Made by a program: the position numbers and the translations under genes
Part shown: in pieces, positions 1 to 5,658 of the stretch
Position numbering within the stretch: the stretch's first letter is position 1
Layout: each line of letters opens with the position of its first letter
NCBI GenBank assembly: GCA_902826385.1
Contig: CADEEU010000161.1
Location: forward strand, 1 to 8,209
From: an uncultured Acidobacteriota bacterium
GTDB lineage: Bacteria > Acidobacteriota > Blastocatellia > Pyrinomonadales > Pyrinomonadaceae
Direction of reading: 5' to 3'
Length of the DNA stretch: 8,209 bases
The notes under the pieces: generated by a model
What the model saw: the letters and a program-made list of their open reading frames with translations, nothing else
Database searches by the model: none
Told to the model about the DNA's origin: nothing

Positions 1-118
1 AAACGAGCAAAGCGTAAAAGTTGATCGAGTCGTCGCCTATCCGTTTGCTCTCGATGTCCTCGACCATACAAACAACCTGGCTTGGATAAGCAACCTTCTG
101 TCCCTTTATCAGTTCCAT
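1..118 (-). CDS. CarD/CdnL-like transcription regulator, N-terminal part (runs off left edge)
   Basis: Reading the minus strand from the ATG at 118 gives 39 residues without a stop before the window ends. They begin MELIKGQKVAYPSQ and continue with a VEDIESKRIG stretch and FYALLV. This matches the start of the CarD/CdnL RNA-polymerase-interacting domain, where the usual pattern is a short charged start, G-x-x-V-x-YP, then V-x-x-I and FY-x-L. Known CarD proteins bind the RNA polymerase beta subunit and stabilise open complexes at promoters. A GGAGA ribosome-binding site lies 8 bases upstream (131-127), which supports the start. The glycine usual after YPxH/Q is replaced by valine (SQVV). The DNA-binding C-terminal half is outside the window, so whether it is a full CarD or a short RID-only protein cannot be seen. 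Confidence 0.72.
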   Translation of the reverse strand, partial: MELIKGQKVAYPSQVVCMVEDIESKRIGDDSINFYALLV

Positions 119-274
119 ACAACGAATCTCCGTTTAGAACCAAAGCAATTGAGGGTGGTAAAAATCAGTCCAATGGGGCCGATCGACTAAATCGCTCGCG
201 TTTCAAAATATGTTTTAAGAATATCACATTTGCGCACCGAAAGTGAAGAAAAAGTCTTGGGCTGGAAAATGGAG

Positions 275-1297
275 TTAAACCGGCAAATCTATAGTAAAAA
301 TCGTGCCCTGGCTGGGTGTTGAGGTGACCGAGACTTCGCCGCCGTGAAGGCGGGCGAGGTGTTTTACGATTGCGAGCCCGAGACCGGTGCCGCCTACCTC
401 GCGGGTACGGCCGCGGTCGGCGCGGTAAAAACGCTCGAAAACGCGCGGAAGGTGATCGGGCAAAATTCCCTCGCCGGTGTCGGTGACCGAGATCGAAGTC
501 TTTTCGTCGGACCCGACGGCGGTGAGAGTTACGCTTCCGCCGAGGCGGTTGAACTTGATCGCGTTGTCGATTAGGTTGGTCAGCATTTGTTCAAGCCGCA
601 CCGGGTCGGCTATTGCTTTCGCGGACGCGTCGATCTCGTTCACCAGCTTGATCTCACGCTCACCGGCCTTTGACGACAAAGCGGTGAAGACTTCATCGAC
701 GAGATTTTTCAATCGCACCTGTTTTGTCTCGATCGATACATTGCCGGATTCAATGAGGGAAAGCTCCAGAATATCTGCGATCAGGTCGTGCATCCGCTCG
801 GCGTTGCGACGGATGACGCCGAGGAAACGTCGATTGTTGTCTTTGTCGTCGATCGCTCCGTCTTCGAGCGTTTCGACAAAAGCCATGATCGATGTCAGCG
901 GCGTGCGCAGCTCATGCGAGATGTTCGAAAGGAATTCCTGTCGAATTTTCTCAAGCCGTTCGACCTGAGTAACGTCATAGAACACGCCCACCGCGTGTAT
1001 CTTTCCGTCCAAATTTACCGGCGAAACATAGATATCGAAGCTCCGCCTGCCGCTGCCGATAAAGTCCATTTTGACTTCGGACGACAGGCCGTCATCGAGC
1101 GCGCGGCTGAACGCTTCGTGAAGCTGCAGGTCGCGAATCACTTCGCTTAAGCGGCGACCGCGTATCGAGATTCCCGGCCTGGCAAAAACTGCCAGCGCGG
1201 CTTCGTTTGCCGCAACTATTCGCCGAGCAGAATCGACGACAATCGCGCTCTCGCGGTTTGCATCAAGCAGATGCTGAAGTGTATCGAGCGACGACAT
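275..1297 (-). CDS. PAS-containing sensor histidine kinase, PhoR-like, soluble
   Basis: Sensor kinase that should autophosphorylate and pass phosphate to the regulator encoded just upstream. From the ATG at 1297 it is 340 residues: a PAS-like domain (about 8-110), a HisKA dimerisation/phosphoacceptor domain with SHELRTPL (His128), and a HATPase domain with N box NLIDNAIKFN (241-250), G1 DTGEGI (273-278), F box FERFYR and G2 GGTGLGLAIVKH (from 302). All catalytic boxes are intact. No hydrophobic segment long enough for a membrane helix is seen, unlike classical PhoR, so it should be cytosolic. The order regulator then kinase on one strand is typical of phoBR. The ATG has no clear ribosome-binding site. 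A TTG at 1345, in frame and overlapping the regulator's stop as TTGA, would add 16 residues and is a serious alternative start. The reading frame stays open as far as 1477, but that extension lies within the regulator gene and is unlikely. Assignment to the phosphate system rests on context. Confidence 0.9.
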   Translation of the reverse strand: MSSLDTLQHLLDANRESAIVVDSARRIVAANEAALAVFARPGISIRGRRLSEVIRDLQLHEAFSRALDDGLSSEVKMDFIGSGRRSFDIYVSPVNLDGKIHAVGVFYDVTQVERLEKIRQEFLSNISHELRTPLTSIMAFVETLEDGAIDDKDNNRRFLGVIRRNAERMHDLIADILELSLIESGNVSIETKQVRLKNLVDEVFTALSSKAGEREIKLVNEIDASAKAIADPVRLEQMLTNLIDNAIKFNRLGGSVTLTAVGSDEKTSISVTDTGEGILPDHLPRVFERFYRADRGRTREVGGTGLGLAIVKHLARLHGGEVSVTSTPSQGTIFTIDLPV

Positions 1298-1341
1298 CCG
1301 ATTCGCGGGTAGAGTTTCTGCGGCAGTTGAGTAGAGAGAAT

Positions 1342-2028
1342 TCAATTTGAACCTATAAATCTGTAACCGACACCGACAACTGTCTCTATCCTGCCGGAGC
1401 ACTCGCCCATTTTTTGGCGAAGGCGGCGAATATGAACGTCCAGCGTACGCGTGTCGCCAAAATAACTGTAACCCCAAACATTATCAAGCAGCTGTTGGCG
1501 TGTTGCAACGCGGCCCAGGTTCTTGATCAAGTGTTCGAGCAATGCAAATTCTTTGCGTGTCAGGCGAACGTTCGCGTCGCCGCATTTGACCCGCATGTCG
1601 TCGAAATCGACCACCAGACTACTGTCTTCGTAACGCGGCGAGCCTTCTTTTTCAGCACGCCGAAGCACGGCCCGTACGCGAGCTATAACTTCTTTGACCG
1701 AAAAAGGTTTGACGACATAATCGTCCGCCCCGGAATCGAGTCCCGCAATCTTGTCCGTTTCGGCCGCCTTGGCCGTGAGCATTATGATCGGCGTTTTTTC
1801 CGTTAACTGTTCACGCCTGAGCCGGCGGCATAATTCCATGCCGCTCATGCCGGGCAGCATAAGGTCGAGAATGATCAGCGAAGGCGTTGCTTTTTCGTCT
1901 AAAGCGATCCGCAAACCTTTTTCGCCCGATTCCGCAATCGTTGAGCGAAAGCCTTCACGCTTGAAATTGTAGTGCAGACTTTCCGCAATGTCGGCATCAT
2001 CTTCGATGATGAGAATGTGTTGCAGCAT
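1342..2028 (-). CDS. OmpR/PhoB-family response regulator
   Basis: A 228-residue two-domain response regulator. The receiver domain (about 4-120) has the acidic pair Asp10/Asp11, phosphoacceptor Asp55 in LIILDLMLPG, Thr85 and Lys107 in VVKPF. The winged-helix DNA-binding domain (about 135-226) has RLTRKEFALLEHL, the recognition-helix region RTLDVHIRRLRQK and the closing VVGVGYRF of the OmpR/PhoB class. It should be phosphorylated by the kinase encoded immediately downstream, whose probable start touches or follows this gene's stop. The ATG at 2028 is preceded by Pho-box-like repeats and a -10-like hexamer (see 2048-2130), so autoregulation as phoB is likely. The ribosome-binding site before the ATG is weak. 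Family assignment is firm. The identity as PhoB, rather than another OmpR-type regulator, is inferred from repeat type and gene pairing. Confidence 0.93.
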   Translation of the reverse strand: MLQHILIIEDDADIAESLHYNFKREGFRSTIAESGEKGLRIALDEKATPSLIILDLMLPGMSGMELCRRLRREQLTEKTPIIMLTAKAAETDKIAGLDSGADDYVVKPFSVKEVIARVRAVLRRAEKEGSPRYEDSSLVVDFDDMRVKCGDANVRLTRKEFALLEHLIKNLGRVATRQQLLDNVWGYSYFGDTRTLDVHIRRLRQKMGECSGRIETVVGVGYRFIGSN

Positions 2029-2047
2029 ACGCTCGTTTCAGGTCGGA

Positions 2048-2079
2048 ATTGTAAGCAATATGTGACGAATTTGCGACAG
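2048..2079 (-). promoter_or_regulatory. Candidate phoB-like promoter: enterobacterial-type Pho box plus -10
   Basis: On the minus strand, 2079-2062 reads CTGTCGC AAAT TCGTCAC. It matches the E. coli Pho-box consensus (two CTGTCAT-type heptamers with a 4-bp A/T spacer) at 14 of 18 positions by eye. Eight bases further on is TACAAT (2053-2048), a 5/6 match to the -10 hexamer, with no good -35 hexamer. That is the usual design of PhoB-activated promoters, where the box takes the place of the -35. Transcription would start near 2041, about 13 bases before the regulator's ATG, giving a short leader. Not experimentally supported. Confidence 0.45.
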
Positions 2080-2086
2080 TTTATGG

Positions 2087-2130
2087 TGCGTAACTTAACG
2101 GCGGGTTAACTAAATGTTACATGAATGTTA
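2087..2130 (-). promoter_or_regulatory. Array of four 11-bp TTAAC-type direct repeats (Pho-box-like)
   Basis: On the minus strand TAAC, TAAC, TAAC and TAAG begin at 2130, 2119, 2108 and 2097, exactly 11 bp apart. The successive 11-mers are TAACATTCATG, TAACATTTAGT, TAACCCGCCGT and TAAGTTACGCA. Three of the four are preceded by T. Tandem 8-bp TTAAC-type repeats with 3-bp spacers are the known form of cyanobacterial Pho boxes, and 11-bp phasing is general for PhoB-family binding. The first unit overlaps the stop codon of sixA and the array ends about 60 bp upstream of the regulator's ATG. The periodicity is direct observation. Binding by the adjacent regulator is inference. Confidence 0.5.
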
Positions 2131-2634
2131 ATTGTCGACTGCTTTTGCCATTTCATATTTCGGACGAAAAACTGCGACAAGCCGTCCGCATCCGGCGTCG
2201 ATGGCGGACCATTTGTCGATCTTGATTTCGATGGCCGCAAAAGCCGCTGTGGGCATCGGTTCGATCGCTCCGGTAAGATAACGAATAAAGCCTTCCATGC
2301 CCGGGTTGTGGCCGACGAACATAACAGATGAGAAAGCTTCGTCGATCTGCGACGCGACGGTCCGGAGCGTCATCGGGCTGGCCTCGTAAATACGCTCTTC
2401 GTAACGCAGTGGGCTGTTTGAGCCGGACGATTCCTGCACAAGCAACGCAGTCTGCATCGCACGCTTCGCGGGCGAGCTGACAATTACTTGAGGCAAGAAA
2501 TCTTCGCGCACCATAAGTTCGCCCATAAACGGCGCGGCGATCAGGCCGCGGCCGTTCAGCGGACGGTCGAAATCGGCAAGCGATGCATCATCCCAACTCG
2601 ACTTTGCATGACGCATTAGAAATAGAGTTTTCAT
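2128..2634 (-). CDS. sixA: SixA-type phosphohistidine phosphatase (histidine phosphatase superfamily)
   Basis: A 168-residue protein of the usual SixA size, starting MKTLFLMRHAKSSW. It has the RHG-type catalytic motif LMRHAKS (His9 being the phospho-accepting histidine), then FDRPLNGRG (22-30), SSPAKRAMQT (53-62) and the second catalytic histidine in VGHNPGMEGF (His109). In E. coli SixA removes phosphate from histidine phosphotransfer domains such as that of ArcB; related proteins act on other phosphohistidines. Here it lies directly upstream of a two-component pair on the same strand, so it could modulate that pair, but this is inference. The ATG at 2634 lacks a ribosome-binding site. A GTG at 2718 with a modest AGAG upstream would add 28 residues absent from the family, so the shorter form is preferred. 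Its stop overlaps the first unit of the repeat array upstream of the regulator gene. Confidence 0.88.
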   Translation of the reverse strand: MKTLFLMRHAKSSWDDASLADFDRPLNGRGLIAAPFMGELMVREDFLPQVIVSSPAKRAMQTALLVQESSGSNSPLRYEERIYEASPMTLRTVASQIDEAFSSVMFVGHNPGMEGFIRYLTGAIEPMPTAAFAAIEIKIDKWSAIDAGCGRLVAVFRPKYEMAKAVDN

Positions 2635-2727
2635 CGACGCGAGAATTTTATGCCCGATGCTTTCAAACGACAAACCGTCAGCGGCAATCAAAGCTTTGCC
2701 GTAAAACACGGCTGCCACTTTAATCTC

Positions 2728-2756
2728 TTGAGTATCGACGGAAAAACAATTAGAAT
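2728..2756 (+). promoter_or_regulatory. Sigma70-like promoter for the small secreted protein
   Basis: TTGAGT (2728-2733), a spacer of exactly 17 bp, and TAGAAT (2751-2756), a 5/6 match to the -10 consensus. The predicted transcription start is about 2763, which coincides with a GTG (2763) and ATG (2766) in frame with the downstream gene. If correct, the mRNA would have essentially no leader. If the downstream gene and the TonB receptor gene are cotranscribed, this promoter serves both. Confidence 0.5.
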
Positions 2757-2765
2757 CATAGAGTG

Positions 2766-3155
2766 ATGCGTAAATTGATCCTAATTTTGGCAGAAAAAGA
2801 AACGAAAAAGCGTCTTTTGGCGGCGCTATTTCTTGTCTTTTTTCTTGGCGAGTTAGGATCGCACGTGGCCGTTTGCCTGAATCATCCTTCGGCTGATCAG
2901 CAGTCGATCTCGGCCAATGAGGATGGGCACGACGATCCCTGCAAATACCTTATCCTTTGCGGCAACGGCACGCGCAAGGACCAACAGGCTCCCAATTTTA
3001 GCCACGATTCGGCACAATACAATACCCTGCTGGAACGGCTTTCGGACTTTCACCCGCAAGTCGACCTCCGGGAAAGGCCGCCGACAAGATTTGGCCCGAC
3101 ACACGGCCTTTTTCAACCTACCAGTCCACCGTTTCTTCCTCCTGAACTCTCTTAG
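2766..3155 (+). CDS. Small secreted Cys/His-containing protein beside a TonB receptor, function unknown
   Basis: A 129-residue protein that I do not recognise as a named family. The N terminus has lysines and arginine (KETKKR) followed by a hydrophobic stretch, LLAALFLVFFLG, ending near residue 30. This fits a Sec signal peptide or an anchor. The remainder is polar and holds possible metal ligands: a His/Cys group around SHVAVCLNH, then HDDPCKYLILC, and single histidines further on. The C terminus is proline-rich (PTSPPFLPPEL). Similar short exported proteins with His/Cys and a proline-rich tail occur beside metal transport genes in other bacteria, by general recollection rather than a search. 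The TonB receptor starts 119 bases downstream on the same strand, so cotranscription is likely. A GTG directly before the ATG (2763) is an alternative start. No ribosome-binding site is convincing, which fits the leaderless reading of the promoter. Codon use resembles the neighbours, so it is probably a real gene. Confidence 0.6.
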   Translation: MRKLILILAEKETKKRLLAALFLVFFLGELGSHVAVCLNHPSADQQSISANEDGHDDPCKYLILCGNGTRKDQQAPNFSHDSAQYNTLLERLSDFHPQVDLRERPPTRFGPTHGLFQPTSPPFLPPELS

Positions 3156-3274
3156 CCGGCAAACCCAATATCGCCTTGTTTCTTAAGGTACGAAAGACCT
3201 TCATCTATTCGTATTTTATGCGCGGGTTTTAAAAAGCTCCGGTAAATAGACCGAGAGAGTTCAGGAGTTGATAC

Positions 3275-5515
3275 ATGAAAAGGTTCGTTAGTTTTTTAGC
3301 GATAATACTTCTTGTCGGCATTGCCTGTTTTGCTCAGAACGCAGGCGTTATCAAGGGCAAAGTTACGTACGGCGATAGTCTGCCGCTGCATGATGCTTCG
3401 GTTTCGATAGTACAAACGCGGCAGTCGACACTGACCGATACAAGCGGCAGCTTCGAGATCGCAAACGTACCGGCGGGACGTTACACAGTATTGGTACATC
3501 ACGACGGTTTTTCGGATGTCACGAAGACAATCACTGTCGGAGCGGATGCAATTACCCTGGATTTCCAGCTCCAGCTAATTGCTTTGAGAGAGCAGGTGAC
3601 CGTTACCGCGGCCGGCACCGAACAGTCCGTTTTCGATTCGTTCCAATCGGTGAACTCGGTCGGCTCGACCCAGATAACCGAACGTGCTTCGACGTCGTTG
3701 GGTGACGTGCTTGCAAATGAAACCGGCGTAGCAAAACGAAGCTTCGGACCGGGTAGCTCGCGACCGGTGATTCGCGGATTCGATGGCGACCGTGTGCTGG
3801 TTTTGCAGGACGGCGTTCGCACGGGTTCGGTCGGATCGCAATCCGGCGATCACGGCGAACCGATCGACCCGCTTTCGGCAGAACGGATCGAGGTTGTAAA
3901 AGGGCCGGGGACGCTGCTGTACGGAAGCAACGCTATCGGCGGCGTCGTGAACGTGATCGGCAATGACGAGAACGAATCGCACGAAGGCTTTCGCGGTTTT
4001 GCGACGGGCGTCGCCGGAACGGCGGACAGACAGGCGGGTTTTTCAGGCGGATTGGAGTACGGTGTCGGCAAGTTTCTTTTTCGCGGGAACGTCGGGGCAC
4101 AACGCTCCGACGATTTTGAAACGCCGCTCGGTCGTATTCCAAACTCCGCATCACGCTCTAACAGCGGATCGTTCAACGCCGGCCACTTTGGCGACAAGTT
4201 TTATATAAATGGCGGTTATTCGGCCGATATTCGCAGGTACGGCATTCCGTTCGCGGCACTTTTCGAGGCTGAGGAAGAAAAGCGCGGAATCGCCTTGCCC
4301 GAAATCGACGAAGATATCGATATCCGAATTCGTAGCCACAAGTTTCGGCTTAACGGCGGATTTCGCGAATTGACCAATCCGTTTCTGAGCGGTGTTCAGT
4401 ACAACCTGGATTACACGGACTACCGGCATAAGGAGATCGAACGTGCCGATGGTATCGACGAAGTCGGAACGATTTTCGACAACAAGACCTTTTCTTACCG
4501 TTCGCTTTTCGAGCAGCAAAAATATGGAAAACTCACGGGCCGTTTTGGGTTCGAAGGCTTCAACCGCGAGTATGAAGTAAACGGAGCCGAGCAGTTGATA
4601 ACCGGAAAGGTCAAGCACGACGCGTTTTCGGTTTTCGGCCTTGAAGAGCTGAATTTCGACCGTGTTAAGGTGCAATTCGGCGGGCGTGTCGAGAACAACC
4701 GGTACCGGCCGGAGAATTCCGATCTGACTCGGCGAGGCTTTACCGCTTTCTCCGGCGGAGCAGGTATCAATGTCGGCCTGTGGGAGGGCGGTGCGTTTGT
4801 TGCGAACTACACGCATTCAAATCGGGCACCCGCGCTTGAAGAGCTTTACAACAACGGCCCGCACATCGGAACGATCACATTCGAAGTCGGCAATGACGCC
4901 CTTCGCCGCGAAACGGCGAACGGCATTGATGTCTCTCTGCGGCATCAGTCGAAGCGGTTTCGAGTGACCGGCGACGTTTATTATTATCGCATCGAAAATT
5001 TTGTTTTTCTCGCCCCGCAGGATGAGGACGGCAACGGCGAAGTCGATATCGAAGACGGACTGCCGGTTGGAAGATACGAACAAGCCGGCGCATCGTATGT
5101 TGGCGCCGAACTTTCGGCGGACGCGAGCTTTAACGATTATATCGGCGGCTTTTTAAGCATGGACTATGTTCGGGCAAAGCTTGTCGACGGCGACATCGAT
5201 CTGCCTCGCATTCCGCCGTTTCGTGCCCGCGTCGGATTGGACTTTAGGTACAAAGACCTCAGCGTTCGTCCTGAAGCCGTGTTCGCCGCCGACCAGGACA
5301 AGATCTTCCCGCTCGAAACTCGTACCGCCGGTTACGGCATTATCAACGTCGGGGCGTCGTACACCATCGGCCGGCAGCACCAGGCCCACATCTTTTCGGT
5401 CAACGCCTATAACCTGACGGACAAGCTCTATCGCAATCACGTTTCCTTTATAAAGGAACTCGTCCCCGAGATCGGCCGCGGCGTCAGGTTCGGGTACACG
5501 ATAAGGTTTTTCTAG
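3275..5515 (+). CDS. TonB-dependent outer-membrane receptor, ZnuD-like (probable metal or metal-complex uptake)
   Basis: A 746-residue outer-membrane receptor that should import a ligand using TonB/ExbBD energy. In order: a signal peptide (1-20, cleavage near CFA/QN); a carboxypeptidase-regulatory-like beta-sandwich (about 24-104); a TonB-box-like EQVTVTA (106-112); a plug (about 118-230) with RPVIRGFDGDRVLVLQDG, SGDHGEPIDPL and ERIEVVKGPGTLLYGSNAIGG; and a beta barrel to the end, closing in the aromatic Phe-Phe used for outer-membrane assembly. The plug stretch and the barrel motif RAPALEELYNNGPH followed by FEVGN resemble zinc receptor ZnuD and its relatives more than siderophore receptors, so zinc or another metal or heme is the likely ligand, by inference. 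No His-rich loop is present. Residues 583-594 form an EF-hand-like DxDxNGxxDxxD loop. AGGAG lies 7 bases before the ATG. It probably shares a transcript with the small secreted protein upstream. Confidence 0.9.
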   Translation: MKRFVSFLAIILLVGIACFAQNAGVIKGKVTYGDSLPLHDASVSIVQTRQSTLTDTSGSFEIANVPAGRYTVLVHHDGFSDVTKTITVGADAITLDFQLQLIALREQVTVTAAGTEQSVFDSFQSVNSVGSTQITERASTSLGDVLANETGVAKRSFGPGSSRPVIRGFDGDRVLVLQDGVRTGSVGSQSGDHGEPIDPLSAERIEVVKGPGTLLYGSNAIGGVVNVIGNDENESHEGFRGFATGVAGTADRQAGFSGGLEYGVGKFLFRGNVGAQRSDDFETPLGRIPNSASRSNSGSFNAGHFGDKFYINGGYSADIRRYGIPFAALFEAEEEKRGIALPEIDEDIDIRIRSHKFRLNGGFRELTNPFLSGVQYNLDYTDYRHKEIERADGIDEVGTIFDNKTFSYRSLFEQQKYGKLTGRFGFEGFNREYEVNGAEQLITGKVKHDAFSVFGLEELNFDRVKVQFGGRVENNRYRPENSDLTRRGFTAFSGGAGINVGLWEGGAFVANYTHSNRAPALEELYNNGPHIGTITFEVGNDALRRETANGIDVSLRHQSKRFRVTGDVYYYRIENFVFLAPQDEDGNGEVDIEDGLPVGRYEQAGASYVGAELSADASFNDYIGGFLSMDYVRAKLVDGDIDLPRIPPFRARVGLDFRYKDLSVRPEAVFAADQDKIFPLETRTAGYGIINVGASYTIGRQHQAHIFSVNAYNLTDKLYRNHVSFIKELVPEIGRGVRFGYTIRFF

Positions 5516-5526
5516 GTTCTGGAGTT

Positions 5527-5593
5527 TAACTATCAACTGGCAACTGGCTAACTATCAACTATTCTAAAAGCCGTTACTTGCCGGTTGATAGTT
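5527..5593 (+). repeat. Degenerate heptamer repeat cluster with AACT core, in both orientations
   Basis: From 5527 the sequence divides into heptamers TAACTAT, CAACTGG, CAACTGG, then one extra C, then TAACTAT and CAACTAT (to 5562). From 5593 back to 5580 on the other strand come AACTAT, CAACCGG. The whole is a short tandem heptamer element with an inverted copy. AACTATCAACTGG (5528-5540) can pair with CCGGTTGATAGTT (5581-5593) through 13 bp with one wobble. It resembles in style the heptameric short tandem repeats (STRR) of cyanobacteria. No coding function is likely here; the open frame crossing it belongs to the hydrolase gene but starts too early. Confidence 0.6.
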
Positions 5594-5596
5594 TTT
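5550..5596 (+). terminator. Rho-independent-type terminator after the TonB receptor, built from the heptamer repeats
   Basis: AACTATCAAC (5550-5559) pairs perfectly with GTTGATAGTT (5584-5593), a 10-bp stem with a 24-base loop, followed by a T run (5592-5596). The first repeat copy at 5528-5540 offers a competing 13-bp stem with the same 3' arm. The stem is A/T-rich for a terminator and the loop is long, so efficiency is uncertain. The position, between the receptor stop and the hydrolase promoter, fits. Confidence 0.5.
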
Positions 5597-5624
5597 GGCA
5601 ACGGGTGTGCCGTTCGTTTATGAT
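5595..5624 (+). promoter_or_regulatory. Sigma70-like promoter for the dienelactone hydrolase gene
   Basis: TTGGCA (5595-5600) and TATGAT (5619-5624) each match the consensus at 5 of 6 positions, with an 18-bp spacer. Transcription would begin near 5631, giving a leader of about 28 bases that contains the AGGAG (5644-5648) of the gene. The -35 directly abuts the T run of the preceding terminator. Confidence 0.55.
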
Positions 5625-5658
5625 TTGGGAATTAAATTCGAGCAGGAGCCAGACTAAA

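Noticed and set aside
119..274. Promoter or terminator between the CarD-like gene and the kinase stop
   Set aside because: A/T-rich stretches around 205-230 could hold a CarD promoter on the minus strand, but no hexamer pair with good spacing was found, and no hairpin follows the kinase stop.
477..968. Open frame of 163 codons on the plus strand opposite the histidine kinase gene
   Set aside because: Serine/arginine-rich antisense shadow of a kinase with intact motifs; no family resemblance and no ribosome-binding site.
1298..1477. N-terminal extension of the histidine kinase up to an ATG at 1477
   Set aside because: It would overlap 136 bases of the response regulator's conserved winged-helix coding region in another frame; the extension has no domain character.
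3185..3201. Inverted repeat AAGGT/ACCTT between the small protein and the TonB receptor
   Set aside because: Only a 5-bp A/T-rich stem with no T run directly after it; too weak to call a terminator, and it would split a probable operon.
3156..3274. Possible cobalamin or other riboswitch before the TonB receptor
   Set aside because: The gap is only 119 bases and shows none of the conserved riboswitch boxes by eye; it contains a normal AGGAG site before the ATG.
4151..4816. Open frame of 221 codons on the minus strand opposite the TonB receptor gene
   Set aside because: Lies wholly inside a gene with intact receptor motifs; the translation shows no recognisable domain. Long antisense frames are common in this codon usage.
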